64,000 bases of DNA from JBBDRW01 sp040905265 (GTDB lineage: Bacteria; Bacteroidota; Rhodothermia; Balneolales; Balneolaceae), in contig JBBDRW010000157.1 in NCBI GenBank assembly GCA_040905265.1, positions 20,575 to 84,574 on the forward strand, given 5' to 3'. The position numbers and the translations under genes are program-made. Positions 43,802 through 50,682 of the stretch are shown piece by piece. The notes beneath the pieces were generated by a model, which worked only from the letters and a program-made list of their open reading frames with translations, ran no database searches and was not told where the DNA came from. The stretch's first letter is position 1; each line of letters opens with the position of its first letter.

Positions 43802-44383
43802 ATGAAACAACTTGGACTACTTTTCATCGCTATGCTGCTGCTTGCAAGTACCTCATACGCACAGGATTCAAACGAACAGGATGACAAGGGAATGTACCTG
43901 GGTGCATCTCTGCTCGGGGCGAGCTGGAATATCCCCGATCTGGACCTGGACTCGGAACGCGGAGGTGGCTTTGGGCTTCGTATCGGGTACAATTTCAATA
44001 CAAATGTGGCCATGTTTTTCTCACTCGACGGATCCCGGATCGATCCGGAAGATGGTAATGAGTACAGCCTTGCGCACGGGGACCTTGGCGTTGAGGGCCG
44101 TTTTGGAGACCGTTCCAGTATGGTTCGCCCGTTTCTTCGCGGTTCCCTGGTCGGAATGGCTTCCGTATCTGGTGAAGGGAATGATGAAGTGACCATCAGC
44201 GGCGGCGGTCTCGGCCTGGGTGCGGGTCTCTACTTCTTCCTTTCGCCCAATGCGTCACTGAGTCTGGGGTATACCCACAGCTGGATCAACCTGAGTGAAG
44301 TGAAAGTGGGGGCCATTTCCGTGGAGGTGGACGAAAATGCAGAGTCCGGCAGGCTCGGTATAGGGTTTGCGTGGCATTTTTAG
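43802..44383 (+). CDS. small outer-membrane beta-barrel protein
   Basis: 193 residues from ATG at 43802 with a signal peptide (MKQLGLLFIAMLLLASTSYA); an ATG 45 bases earlier would mask it. The mature protein has eight or so amphipathic strands and a final SGRLGIGFAWHF with a C-terminal phenylalanine typical of outer-membrane barrels. Glycine-rich loops (GLGLGAGLYFFLSPNASLSL) and SLGYTHSWINLSEVKVG resemble the OmpW/OMP_b-brl (PF13505) group. It lies downstream of the propeller lipoprotein in the same direction. Function unknown. Confidence 0.78.
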   Translation: MKQLGLLFIAMLLLASTSYAQDSNEQDDKGMYLGASLLGASWNIPDLDLDSERGGGFGLRIGYNFNTNVAMFFSLDGSRIDPEDGNEYSLAHGDLGVEGRFGDRSSMVRPFLRGSLVGMASVSGEGNDEVTISGGGLGLGAGLYFFLSPNASLSLGYTHSWINLSEVKVGAISVEVDENAESGRLGIGFAWHF

Positions 44384-44412
44384 ATCGCCGGACAAACTTG
44401 TAACCCGTTGTA

Positions 44413-44725
44413 TCACGCCGTCTCGTCTCTCGACAACAGTTCATACAGCAGCAGATTCAGAAAGAGGTTCTCGCGGCCTGCCTGCCTGCTTGCTCTTCAG
44501 GATTCCAGCGCTCTCCAGCTCCCTCAGATACTCGGCGGCCGTCTGCCGTTTGGCAATATCCCGGTCCACGAGGAATTTCACCTTGCAGTAGGGCTGCTCG
44601 AACAACAGTTTGATCAGTTCCTTGGAATAGACCCGTTCGGTCAGGGCCTCTTTCGCCCGTTCCAGGGTTTTGCCCAGCAGTGCCAGGATTTTTTCGATAC
44701 GCCTCATCGTCCATTCCGAGGTCTG
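44413..44725 (-). pseudogene. remnant of a Fic-family protein (C-terminal fragment, frameshifted)
   Basis: On the minus strand a frame from about 44725 to 44441 encodes a segment beginning near WTMRRIEKILALLG and continuing FEQPYCKVKFLVD and IAKRQTAAEYLRELESAGIL, which matches the C-terminal winged-helix part of Fic/DOC proteins. The catalytic HPFxxGN part is absent. At 44477-44488 there is a CCTG tandem triplet; with one unit fewer the frame would join GRENLFLNLLLYELLS up to a stop at 44413-44415, the expected family ending. As it stands, the frame reads into GRPREPLSESAAV and stops at 44441. So it is both truncated at the N-terminus and frameshifted. It lies 59 bases from a tRNA gene, a common site of gene gain and decay. 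Confidence 0.7.
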
Positions 44726-44784
44726 TCGACCGGATCGACAGGGTGGTGTATAACGGGTAAGTTTGATGTAATTGCATCAAAATG

Positions 44785-44856
44785 AGCGGGAGACGGGATT
44801 TGAACCCGCGACCCTCAGCTTGGGAAGCTGATGCTCTACCCCTGAGCTACTCCCGC
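44785..44856 (-). tRNA. tRNA-Gly (anticodon CCC)
   Basis: 72 bases on the minus strand. Acceptor stem GCGGGAG pairs with CTCCCGC followed by an unpaired T (discriminator, usual for glycine). The D arm (GCTCAGGGGTAGAGC), anticodon stem TCAGC/GCTGA with loop TTCCCAA (anticodon CCC), and T arm (CGGGTTCAAATCCCG) are all standard. CCA is not encoded. The anticodon reads GGG codons. It lies next to the Fic remnant and upstream of the enolase-superfamily gene. Confidence 0.95.
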
Positions 44857-45138
44857 ATGGAGCGGCATCGCGACCATGCCGATGAAACCGTACCGCAACC
44901 GTTCAATACAAATGTACACGGTTTCTTCTGTCCGACGCAACAGCTAATGATGCACTTCACCCGGTTTTTTCGGGAAATTGTAACACTCCGTCCGTTTCTG
45001 TAGCTTCTGTCTCTTCATACTGTTCCTTCCTGCCCGAATCGCAACAAATTCACAGCTCTGTCAGCATCGATGCAGAACAGGCTACCGGCCGGAACCGGAG
45101 AAGATTACACTGGCTCAGACTCTAACCGATACCTGGAT

Positions 45139-46425
45139 ATGTCTATCACGATCCGGAAAACCTGTACTCAATTTGAACGTGAACCCCTGGTTCGTCCATT
45201 CGGATTCAAGGGAGGGTATATGAACCGGATCTGGCAGATTGCAGTACGCCTTGAGTCAGATGACGGAGATGTCGGGTTGGGCATAGGGACGCAAAATGTT
45301 CTCTGGTCAGACCGGAATGTCTTTCTGAAGACAGCCGAGAGCGGCGGTAACTGTCTGATGGTGGCGGTGACCGATTTTGCCCTCCAGCTGATCCGGGGAA
45401 CAACCTTTGAGAACCCGATGGAGTTGCAGGAGCAGATCTTTGAGGAGGTCTATGACTATGCCAGAACGATAACCGGCCTTCCCGGCCTTAGCAAAACCTT
45501 TGTCCTGAATGCACTGGTTCCGGTGGACAATGCCGCCTGGGTCCTCCATGCGCGGGCAAACGGGCATACCCGGTTTGACGAGATCATTCCGGATGCATAT
45601 CGGGCCGCATTCGCCCACCGCCATGAACAGGTAGCAAGCATTCCGATTGCTTCCTACGGAATGCCGCTGGAGGAGGTCCGATCCCTGGTGGAGCGGGAGG
45701 GGTATTTTATTCTGAAATTCAAGCTCGGTTCCCCCGGAGATCAGGAGGAGATGCTGCAACAGGATATGGCCAGGGTGAAACAGATCCACGATGCCATCGG
45801 GCACCGGGAGGTCACCTGGACCGATGACGGCAAGCTGCCCTACTATTTTGACATGAATGGCCGGTATGAATCGAAAGAGATTCTGCAACGGCTGCTGGAC
45901 TACGCCGGCAGGATCGGTGCCCTGGATCAGATCCGGATCCTGGAAGAGCCGTTTCCGGAAGTGTATCGGGAGGATGTACATGATCTGGGGGTGATGATTG
46001 CAGCAGATGAGAGTGCACATACAGCGCAGAATGTGGAGGAGCGGATCTCAATGGGATATGGTGCAATTGCCCTCAAAGCGGTTGCAAAGACATTGAGCAT
46101 GACCATCCGGATGGCACACAAGGCGTGGGAGCATTCAACTCCCTGTTTCTGTGCCGATCTGACGGTCAATCCGGTGTTGCTGGAGTGGAACCGGAACGTG
46201 GCGGCCCGGCTGGCACCGGTCCCGGGGTTTCGCATTGGCCTGCTGGAGACCAACGGGCATCAAAACTACAGGGATTGGGATCGGATGAAGGGGTATCACC
46301 CGCAGCCCGGGGCAACCTGGACCAGCGATAAGCAGGGAATGTTCAATCTGGGTGAGGAATATTACCAAACCGGAGGAGGGATCTTTGAACACTCTCCCCA
46401 CTACCTGGAGTTGACCGATGAGTAG
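45139..46425 (+). CDS. enolase-superfamily enzyme (mandelate racemase/dipeptide epimerase-like)
   Basis: 428 residues from ATG at 45139 (MSITIRKTCTQFEREPLVRP). An ATG at 45070 would add 23 residues without family resemblance. The family has the capping N-terminal domain followed by a TIM barrel. Visible catalytic parts: KxK-type motif LKFKLG near residue 195, metal ligands Asp (WTDDGK near 235), Glu (LEEPF near 275) and Asp/Glu (AADES near 292), and the second lysine in ALKAVAK near 315. The family includes racemases, dehydratases and Ala-Glu epimerases; this member is not resolved. It is the first gene of a module with an Nramp-like transporter and a ThuA-like protein. Confidence 0.82.
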   Translation: MSITIRKTCTQFEREPLVRPFGFKGGYMNRIWQIAVRLESDDGDVGLGIGTQNVLWSDRNVFLKTAESGGNCLMVAVTDFALQLIRGTTFENPMELQEQIFEEVYDYARTITGLPGLSKTFVLNALVPVDNAAWVLHARANGHTRFDEIIPDAYRAAFAHRHEQVASIPIASYGMPLEEVRSLVEREGYFILKFKLGSPGDQEEMLQQDMARVKQIHDAIGHREVTWTDDGKLPYYFDMNGRYESKEILQRLLDYAGRIGALDQIRILEEPFPEVYREDVHDLGVMIAADESAHTAQNVEERISMGYGAIALKAVAKTLSMTIRMAHKAWEHSTPCFCADLTVNPVLLEWNRNVAARLAPVPGFRIGLLETNGHQNYRDWDRMKGYHPQPGATWTSDKQGMFNLGEEYYQTGGGIFEHSPHYLELTDE

Positions 46426-46492
46426 CAGAGGGCATCGCAAATACCTTTATTACCCGGAAGACCGTTTGTCGGAAATGTAGAACAAGAACCCT

Positions 46493-48178
46493 ATGATACC
46501 TGAAACAGGCAACAAAGAGTTGGAGCTTCTAAAAGAGGCCGAGGGGAAACCGTTTCGAGCCCGGTTCCGGACCTACCTGAAACTGTCCGGCCCCGGATTC
46601 CTTCAGAGTGCTCTTTCACTGGGGGGCGGATCGATGGCGAGCAGCCTCTACCTGGGTGTACTCACCGGATACAGCATGCTCTGGCTGCAACCGATCGGTA
46701 TGCTGCTTGGCATCATCATGCTCAGTGCACTCGGGTACATCACTATTGTAACCGGAGAGCGCCCGTTCCGTGCTATCAACCGCCACGTCAACCCCGTTCT
46801 GGGCTGGGCGTGGGCGCTGGCTGCCCTTCTGGCAAGTATTGTATGGGCGATGCCTCAATTTTCACTGGCCAACGGAGTGATGCAGCAGAACCTGTTTCCC
46901 GGCCTGCTGGGTGAGAGAGGTGCTATGGGAGGTATAGCTGCGATGGTGGTGGTTTCTGCCGCTATGCTGGCGGTCACCTATTCGGTTACCTGGAACTACA
47001 ACCGCGACCATGCCGGAGTGGTGTTCTACGAGTGGCTTTTGAAAGGAGTCGTAGCCGTGATCGTTCTCAGCTTTGCCGGTGTGGTGATCCGGCTCTCTTT
47101 TCTGACCGGATCGATCGACTGGGGAGAACTGGCCAGGGGTTTTATCCCCAACCCGGCGTTGATATTCCGCCCTGCGGAAGGGTTCCTGCCGTTGCTGGAA
47201 GGGCTTTCAGGGGTGTCCCGTGCCTACTGGACGGAGCTGATCGTCAACCGGCAACAGAACGTGATGGCGGCGGCACTCTCGAGCGCTGTCGGGATCAACA
47301 TGACCTTTCTGTTCGCCTATTCGATGCTTCGCCGCAAGTGGAGTGCAGAGTACCGGGGATTGATGAAATTCGATCTGTTGTTCGGTATGCTGATCCCTTT
47401 CATGCTCGTGACCAGTTTTGTGATCATTGCGGGGACCAGCCAGTTTCATACGGTGCCACAGCCGGGAATTATTGAGGAGGTTCCCTCGGAGCTGGAACCG
47501 GCAGCCGACCAGGTGAATGAGTACAACCGGCTGCTCCGAAACAGAGTGCTCTATAAGATGGGGCCGGGATCAATGGCCGATTCGGAGATCACAGCGGCAC
47601 TCGAAGAGCTTGGCCGGGAGGATCGTCTCCTGGCGGCTACTCTGATCACCAGAGACGCTTTTGACCTCTCGTCCTCGCTGGATCCATTGCTCGGGAGCGG
47701 CTACAGCAGGATTATCTTTGGAATCGGGGTACTGGGGATGGCACTCTCCAGCATCACACTGATGATGATCATCTCCGGCTTCGTGGTTTGTGAAATGATG
47801 GGCAGGCCCTACACGGGCTGGGAATTTCGGGCTGGGGCCCTTCTGCCCGGTTTGGGTGTTCTCGGCCCGTTTTTCTGGGACCAGGCCTTTTTCTGGCTGG
47901 CGATTCCGACATCGGTGATCACTCTGCTGCTGCTTCCGGTCGCCTATGTCACATTTCTGCTGATGATGAATAACCGTGCCCTGATGGGTGAGTTTATGCC
48001 GAAGGGGCGAGGCCGTGTGATCTGGAACAGCCTGATGGTTCTGGCGGTAACCCTGATTACTTCCACCAGCCTCTATATGTTGTGGATGAACGGAGGGTTC
48101 TGGGGCCTCGGCGTGTTGACGCTATTTCTGCTGATTGTCGGGGTTGCCGGGTGGATTAAAAAGATGAGACAGCCATGA
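46493..48178 (+). CDS. Nramp-like membrane transporter
   Basis: 561 residues with about 11 hydrophobic helices. GPGFLQSALSLGGGSMASSL near 33-52 resembles the first transmembrane helix of the Nramp/SLC11 family, but the canonical metal-binding DPG-type motif is replaced, suggesting a different substrate from Mn/Fe. A soluble loop near 320-400 (EVPSELEPAADQVNEYNRLL) is an insert relative to the short Nramps. The position next to an enolase-superfamily gene and a ThuA gene suggests uptake of an organic acid or sugar derivative rather than a metal. The stop overlaps the ThuA start by four bases. Confidence 0.72.
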   Translation: MIPETGNKELELLKEAEGKPFRARFRTYLKLSGPGFLQSALSLGGGSMASSLYLGVLTGYSMLWLQPIGMLLGIIMLSALGYITIVTGERPFRAINRHVNPVLGWAWALAALLASIVWAMPQFSLANGVMQQNLFPGLLGERGAMGGIAAMVVVSAAMLAVTYSVTWNYNRDHAGVVFYEWLLKGVVAVIVLSFAGVVIRLSFLTGSIDWGELARGFIPNPALIFRPAEGFLPLLEGLSGVSRAYWTELIVNRQQNVMAAALSSAVGINMTFLFAYSMLRRKWSAEYRGLMKFDLLFGMLIPFMLVTSFVIIAGTSQFHTVPQPGIIEEVPSELEPAADQVNEYNRLLRNRVLYKMGPGSMADSEITAALEELGREDRLLAATLITRDAFDLSSSLDPLLGSGYSRIIFGIGVLGMALSSITLMMIISGFVVCEMMGRPYTGWEFRAGALLPGLGVLGPFFWDQAFFWLAIPTSVITLLLLPVAYVTFLLMMNNRALMGEFMPKGRGRVIWNSLMVLAVTLITSTSLYMLWMNGGFWGLGVLTLFLLIVGVAGWIKKMRQP

Positions 48179-49065
48179 AACGGAAACTATTTGTAAACGA
48201 CTTGTCGGAAAACCAGTCAACCCGAAGCTTGATGCATACAATCTTGTCGGTTTCGGGAGGTATTCTCCTGACGATTCTCTTCACTGTTGTATCGGTACAA
48301 CCATCTGCGGCAGAACATAGCTGCCTTTCGCGCTGTTTTTCGAATAACGGGGCTGCTCTGTCTGCTCTGGATGGTTCTGACGGAACAGATGTGCAGACGG
48401 ATACCCTCCATATCCATATGATTTCCGGTTCGGCCGAATATGAATCGGAGCGTTCTCTTCGCCGGCTCACGGAGATTCTGAAGGAAGAGTTAGCCCCGGT
48501 TCAGGTTACCGCCTCCTGGGGAGAGGATGCCGGCAGCCATCTTCCGGAGATTGAACAGCTTGCCGGTGCGGATCTTTTGCTGATCTTTACCCGGCGAATG
48601 ACCCTGCCGGATGAACAACTCTCTCACATTATCCGTCATGTGGAAGCGGAGAAGCCGGTCATCGGCATCCGTACGGCCAGCCACGCGTTTGAAGGCTTCC
48701 CGGAACTTGATGCACAGGTATTCGGAGGCGATTATGACGGGCATGGAGATGATGAGCCGGTTCAACTTCAATTGGCGGAGGGTGCTGCCGCCCATCCGGT
48801 GATGGAGGGCATACAGCCCTGGAACCGTTCGGGAAAAATCTACCGTAACCCGGAGCTTGGCCCGAATGCGGTGGTGTTACTCTACGGAGAGGGGCAGGAG
48901 AGTGGAATTCGTGAACCGGTAGCGTGGACAAACCGATATGGGGAAAGCGGCCGTGCATTTTATACTTCAATGGGACTGGTGGAGGATTTTGACAATGATT
49001 CGTTTATCCGGCTCTTGCTGAATGCGGTGAAATGGCTCTCTGGAGAGGGAGTACAGAGTAGATGA
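48175..49065 (+). CDS. ThuA-like domain protein, secreted
   Basis: 296 residues, starting at ATG 48175 within the transporter's last codons (ATGA). A hydrophobic segment (about 20-45, MHTILSVSGGILLTILFTVV) serves as a signal. The alternative ATG at 48232 would give a cleaner signal peptide, so the exact start is uncertain. The rest has the ThuA/glutamine-amidotransferase-like flavodoxin fold: LHIHMISGSAEYESERSLRR, ADLLLIFTRRMTLPDEQL, GIRTASHAFEGFPELDAQVFGGDYDGHG (about 163-190), HPVMEGIQPW and GRAFYTSMGLVEDFDNDSFI. ThuA proteins are frequent near carbohydrate enzymes; catalytic activity is not established. It closes the three-gene module. Confidence 0.8.
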   Translation: MKRKLFVNDLSENQSTRSLMHTILSVSGGILLTILFTVVSVQPSAAEHSCLSRCFSNNGAALSALDGSDGTDVQTDTLHIHMISGSAEYESERSLRRLTEILKEELAPVQVTASWGEDAGSHLPEIEQLAGADLLLIFTRRMTLPDEQLSHIIRHVEAEKPVIGIRTASHAFEGFPELDAQVFGGDYDGHGDDEPVQLQLAEGAAAHPVMEGIQPWNRSGKIYRNPELGPNAVVLLYGEGQESGIREPVAWTNRYGESGRAFYTSMGLVEDFDNDSFIRLLLNAVKWLSGEGVQSR

Positions 49066-49075
49066 CAGAGGCGTT

Positions 49076-49109
49076 GGAGGATTTGCAAACCTGGTGTTTC
49101 AAAGCCTCC
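49076..49109. repeat. miniature copy (solo palindrome) of the MITE-like repeat
   Basis: GGAGGATTTGCAAAC directly followed by CTGGTGTTTCAAAGCCTCC: the two element ends joined with the interior lost. The ends remain inverted repeats with a few mismatches (GGAGG.TTTG.AAAC). It lies 10 bases after the ThuA stop and directly before a gene remnant (49113-49309), which it may have interrupted or flanked. Confidence 0.55.
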
Positions 49110-49112
49110 GTC

Positions 49113-49309
49113 TCGAAAATCACCCGGCCACTTGCAGCGACTGGAGCAGCAACGGAGAGGGGAGTGCACAGGTTGGCCATCACGACCGTGAAGGCGGGGG
49201 AGACAACCCGACCTCCTGGAATTCGGCCCACGGCTCCAGGGGCTGCAGCCAGTCGGATCTGCAGGGGACCGGCGGGAACGGCCTCTACTACTGCTTCGCC
49301 ATTGATTGA
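49113..49309 (+). pseudogene. C-terminal fragment of a secreted protein, unrecognised
   Basis: A frame ending at 49307-49309 encodes about 65 residues with a highly composed, folded-protein look: GEGSAQVGHHDREGGGDNPT, SWNSAHGSRGCSQSDLQGTG, GNGLYYCFAID. The His-His-Asp, two Cys and many Trp/Gly do not look like random translation, and the frame has no plausible start of its own (a GTG at 49094 lies inside the repeat). I therefore read it as the truncated 3' end of a larger gene. I do not recognise the family with certainty. It follows ThuA by about 50 bases. Confidence 0.45.
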
Positions 49310-49387
49310 TGTATTTACTGCGTTCTATTCACCCCGGATAGACGTTGCTGTTTCACCGGTACCGTCACGGAATTTTTTCCGAAACAG

Positions 49388-49600
49388 CTACCGTTCAACG
49401 GCATCACGGGTAAAGTCGATGATGGGGGAAGGGCGGTACCCTTCAATCTCATAAATGTTCAGGCTGTCCCAGGCCGCTTCATAGAGTTCGGTTACCTCCG
49501 GCTCCAGGTATTCCAGCTGATGTACATTGCTCAACATGAAGGGGGTGATATAGGCTTTCAGGTTGAGCACGACCCCACTGATCTGTCCATTCGCATTCAA
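49388..49600 (-). CDS. short unrecognised protein or gene fragment
   Basis: 70 residues from a TTG codon at 49600, 8 bases after the stop of the SMP-30-like gene, ending at 49388. The composition (QLEYLEPEVTELYEAAWDSL; IYEIEGYRPSPIIDFTRDAV) is protein-like, with aromatic and acidic residues, and looks like the end of a larger enzyme rather than noise. No ATG start exists and the frame continues upstream into the neighbouring gene in another frame. Either a small co-transcribed protein or a remnant; remnant seems slightly more likely given the decayed neighbour at 49113-49309. Confidence 0.35.
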   Translation of the reverse strand: MNANGQISGVVLNLKAYITPFMLSNVHQLEYLEPEVTELYEAAWDSLNIYEIEGYRPSPIIDFTRDAVER

Positions 49601-49608
49601 GAGGCATA

Positions 49609-50526
49609 TTATTCTACTGGAAGCTGCCAGATATCGACAGCATTTCGTGCAATGTATGGTACGGCTACCTGATTTCGGTTCGTGTCCAGTCCGATATCTG
49701 CAGGTCTGCCTGGCATAGTGATCAGGATGGAATCTGTACCATCCTGAATTGCATGCAGGCTGGAGTCGATTTGGCTTGCCGCCAGCATACGTCCTTCATA
49801 GAATTCTATTCCGTCAAAATTTCCACCTCCCGCTGCCAGGTCGAATAGGTCCAGTGAAGCATCCGCCGGGTTCCACGCATAAAACTCCATCTCCCCGCCC
49901 CAGGGTGCGAGGACCAGTAGATTGCCAGATGGGGCGACAGTGATTCCATTCGGTGCATGCGGAAGTGAGTCGGCAACGATCGTTATATTGCTTCCTGCAA
50001 CCTGATAGAGTCTGGATGCACCGGTGTCGGTTACATAGAGATTTCCATCAACATCCGCTGCAATATCGTTGAGGAAACCCGGCTCAAATGGAGTGAAATC
50101 GATAAAACGAACCTGCTCTCCGGAAACTGTGTGAAAGCCGTGAACTCCGTCGACATCAGCTGCCCAAAGTGTGTCGCCGGTAATGTACATGCCCCGAGGA
50201 GCATGAAGAGGGTGAGTTTCTGTCCCTGTGATGAATTCGAGATCATCGATTTCGCCATCGGTTGTTACTTTGGAGATAAATCCGTTCGCATCCCGGTCAT
50301 TACCGCCTCCGGAAAAATTGGAGACGAAATAGAGATCCTGGTCAGGGTCGTACCGAACTGCTTCCGGGCCTGAAAATCCGGTTATCGTATGGATTCGGGA
50401 TGATGGGTCCTGAACTGACTGCCAGGTGAGTTCAGATGATTCAGTTTGGTTTTCCTGGCTGCAGGAGATTAAAAAAATCGTTCCCAGCAGGATCATCGGT
50501 ATAGAGAAGTTTGGCTTGGCTTTCAT
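49609..50526 (-). CDS. SMP-30/gluconolactonase-like beta-propeller lipoprotein
   Basis: 305 residues from ATG at 50526 (MKAKPNFSIPMILLGTIFLI), giving a lipoprotein signal with lipobox LISC. An ATG at 50568 would add 14 residues in front. The body is a six-bladed propeller of the SMP-30/strictosidine-synthase type: GFSGPEAVRYDPDQDLYFVS, LHAPRGMYITGDTLWAADVD, FLNDIAADVDGNLYVTDTG, HAPNGITVAPSGNLLVLAPW. Such proteins can be lactonases, but metal ligands cannot be assigned by eye. It lies beside a solo end of the repeat on its upstream side. Confidence 0.8.
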   Translation of the reverse strand: MKAKPNFSIPMILLGTIFLISCSQENQTESSELTWQSVQDPSSRIHTITGFSGPEAVRYDPDQDLYFVSNFSGGGNDRDANGFISKVTTDGEIDDLEFITGTETHPLHAPRGMYITGDTLWAADVDGVHGFHTVSGEQVRFIDFTPFEPGFLNDIAADVDGNLYVTDTGASRLYQVAGSNITIVADSLPHAPNGITVAPSGNLLVLAPWGGEMEFYAWNPADASLDLFDLAAGGGNFDGIEFYEGRMLAASQIDSSLHAIQDGTDSILITMPGRPADIGLDTNRNQVAVPYIARNAVDIWQLPVE

Positions 50527-50603
50527 GAGAATCGGTAATAAGGTTGTCAGCTCGGTTGAGGGGACCATAAATGTACATGCTTTAAGCGTATATCAAAAAT
50601 ACG

Positions 50604-50621
50604 GGTTTTTCAAAGCCTCCC
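50604..50621. repeat. solo right end of the MITE-like repeat
   Basis: GGTTTTTCAAAGCCTCCCA closely matches the right end of copy 1 (GGTTTTTCAAAGGCTCCCA), with a similar AAAAAT run just before it. No left end was found within the preceding 100 bases. It lies in the 156-base gap upstream of the SMP-30-like lipoprotein gene and after the ABC-F gene stop. Confidence 0.5.
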
Positions 50622-50682
50622 AATAATGGTTCAAATTTGTACTTTATGGTAAATGGGGCGCCATCTAAAAAAATTTATGTCC

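Noticed and set aside
49062..49454. A 130-codon plus-strand frame overlapping the end of the ThuA-like gene
   Set aside because: Composition is Arg/Ser/Thr/Pro-rich and random-looking, while the neighbouring frame over 49113-49309 reads as a real protein fragment.
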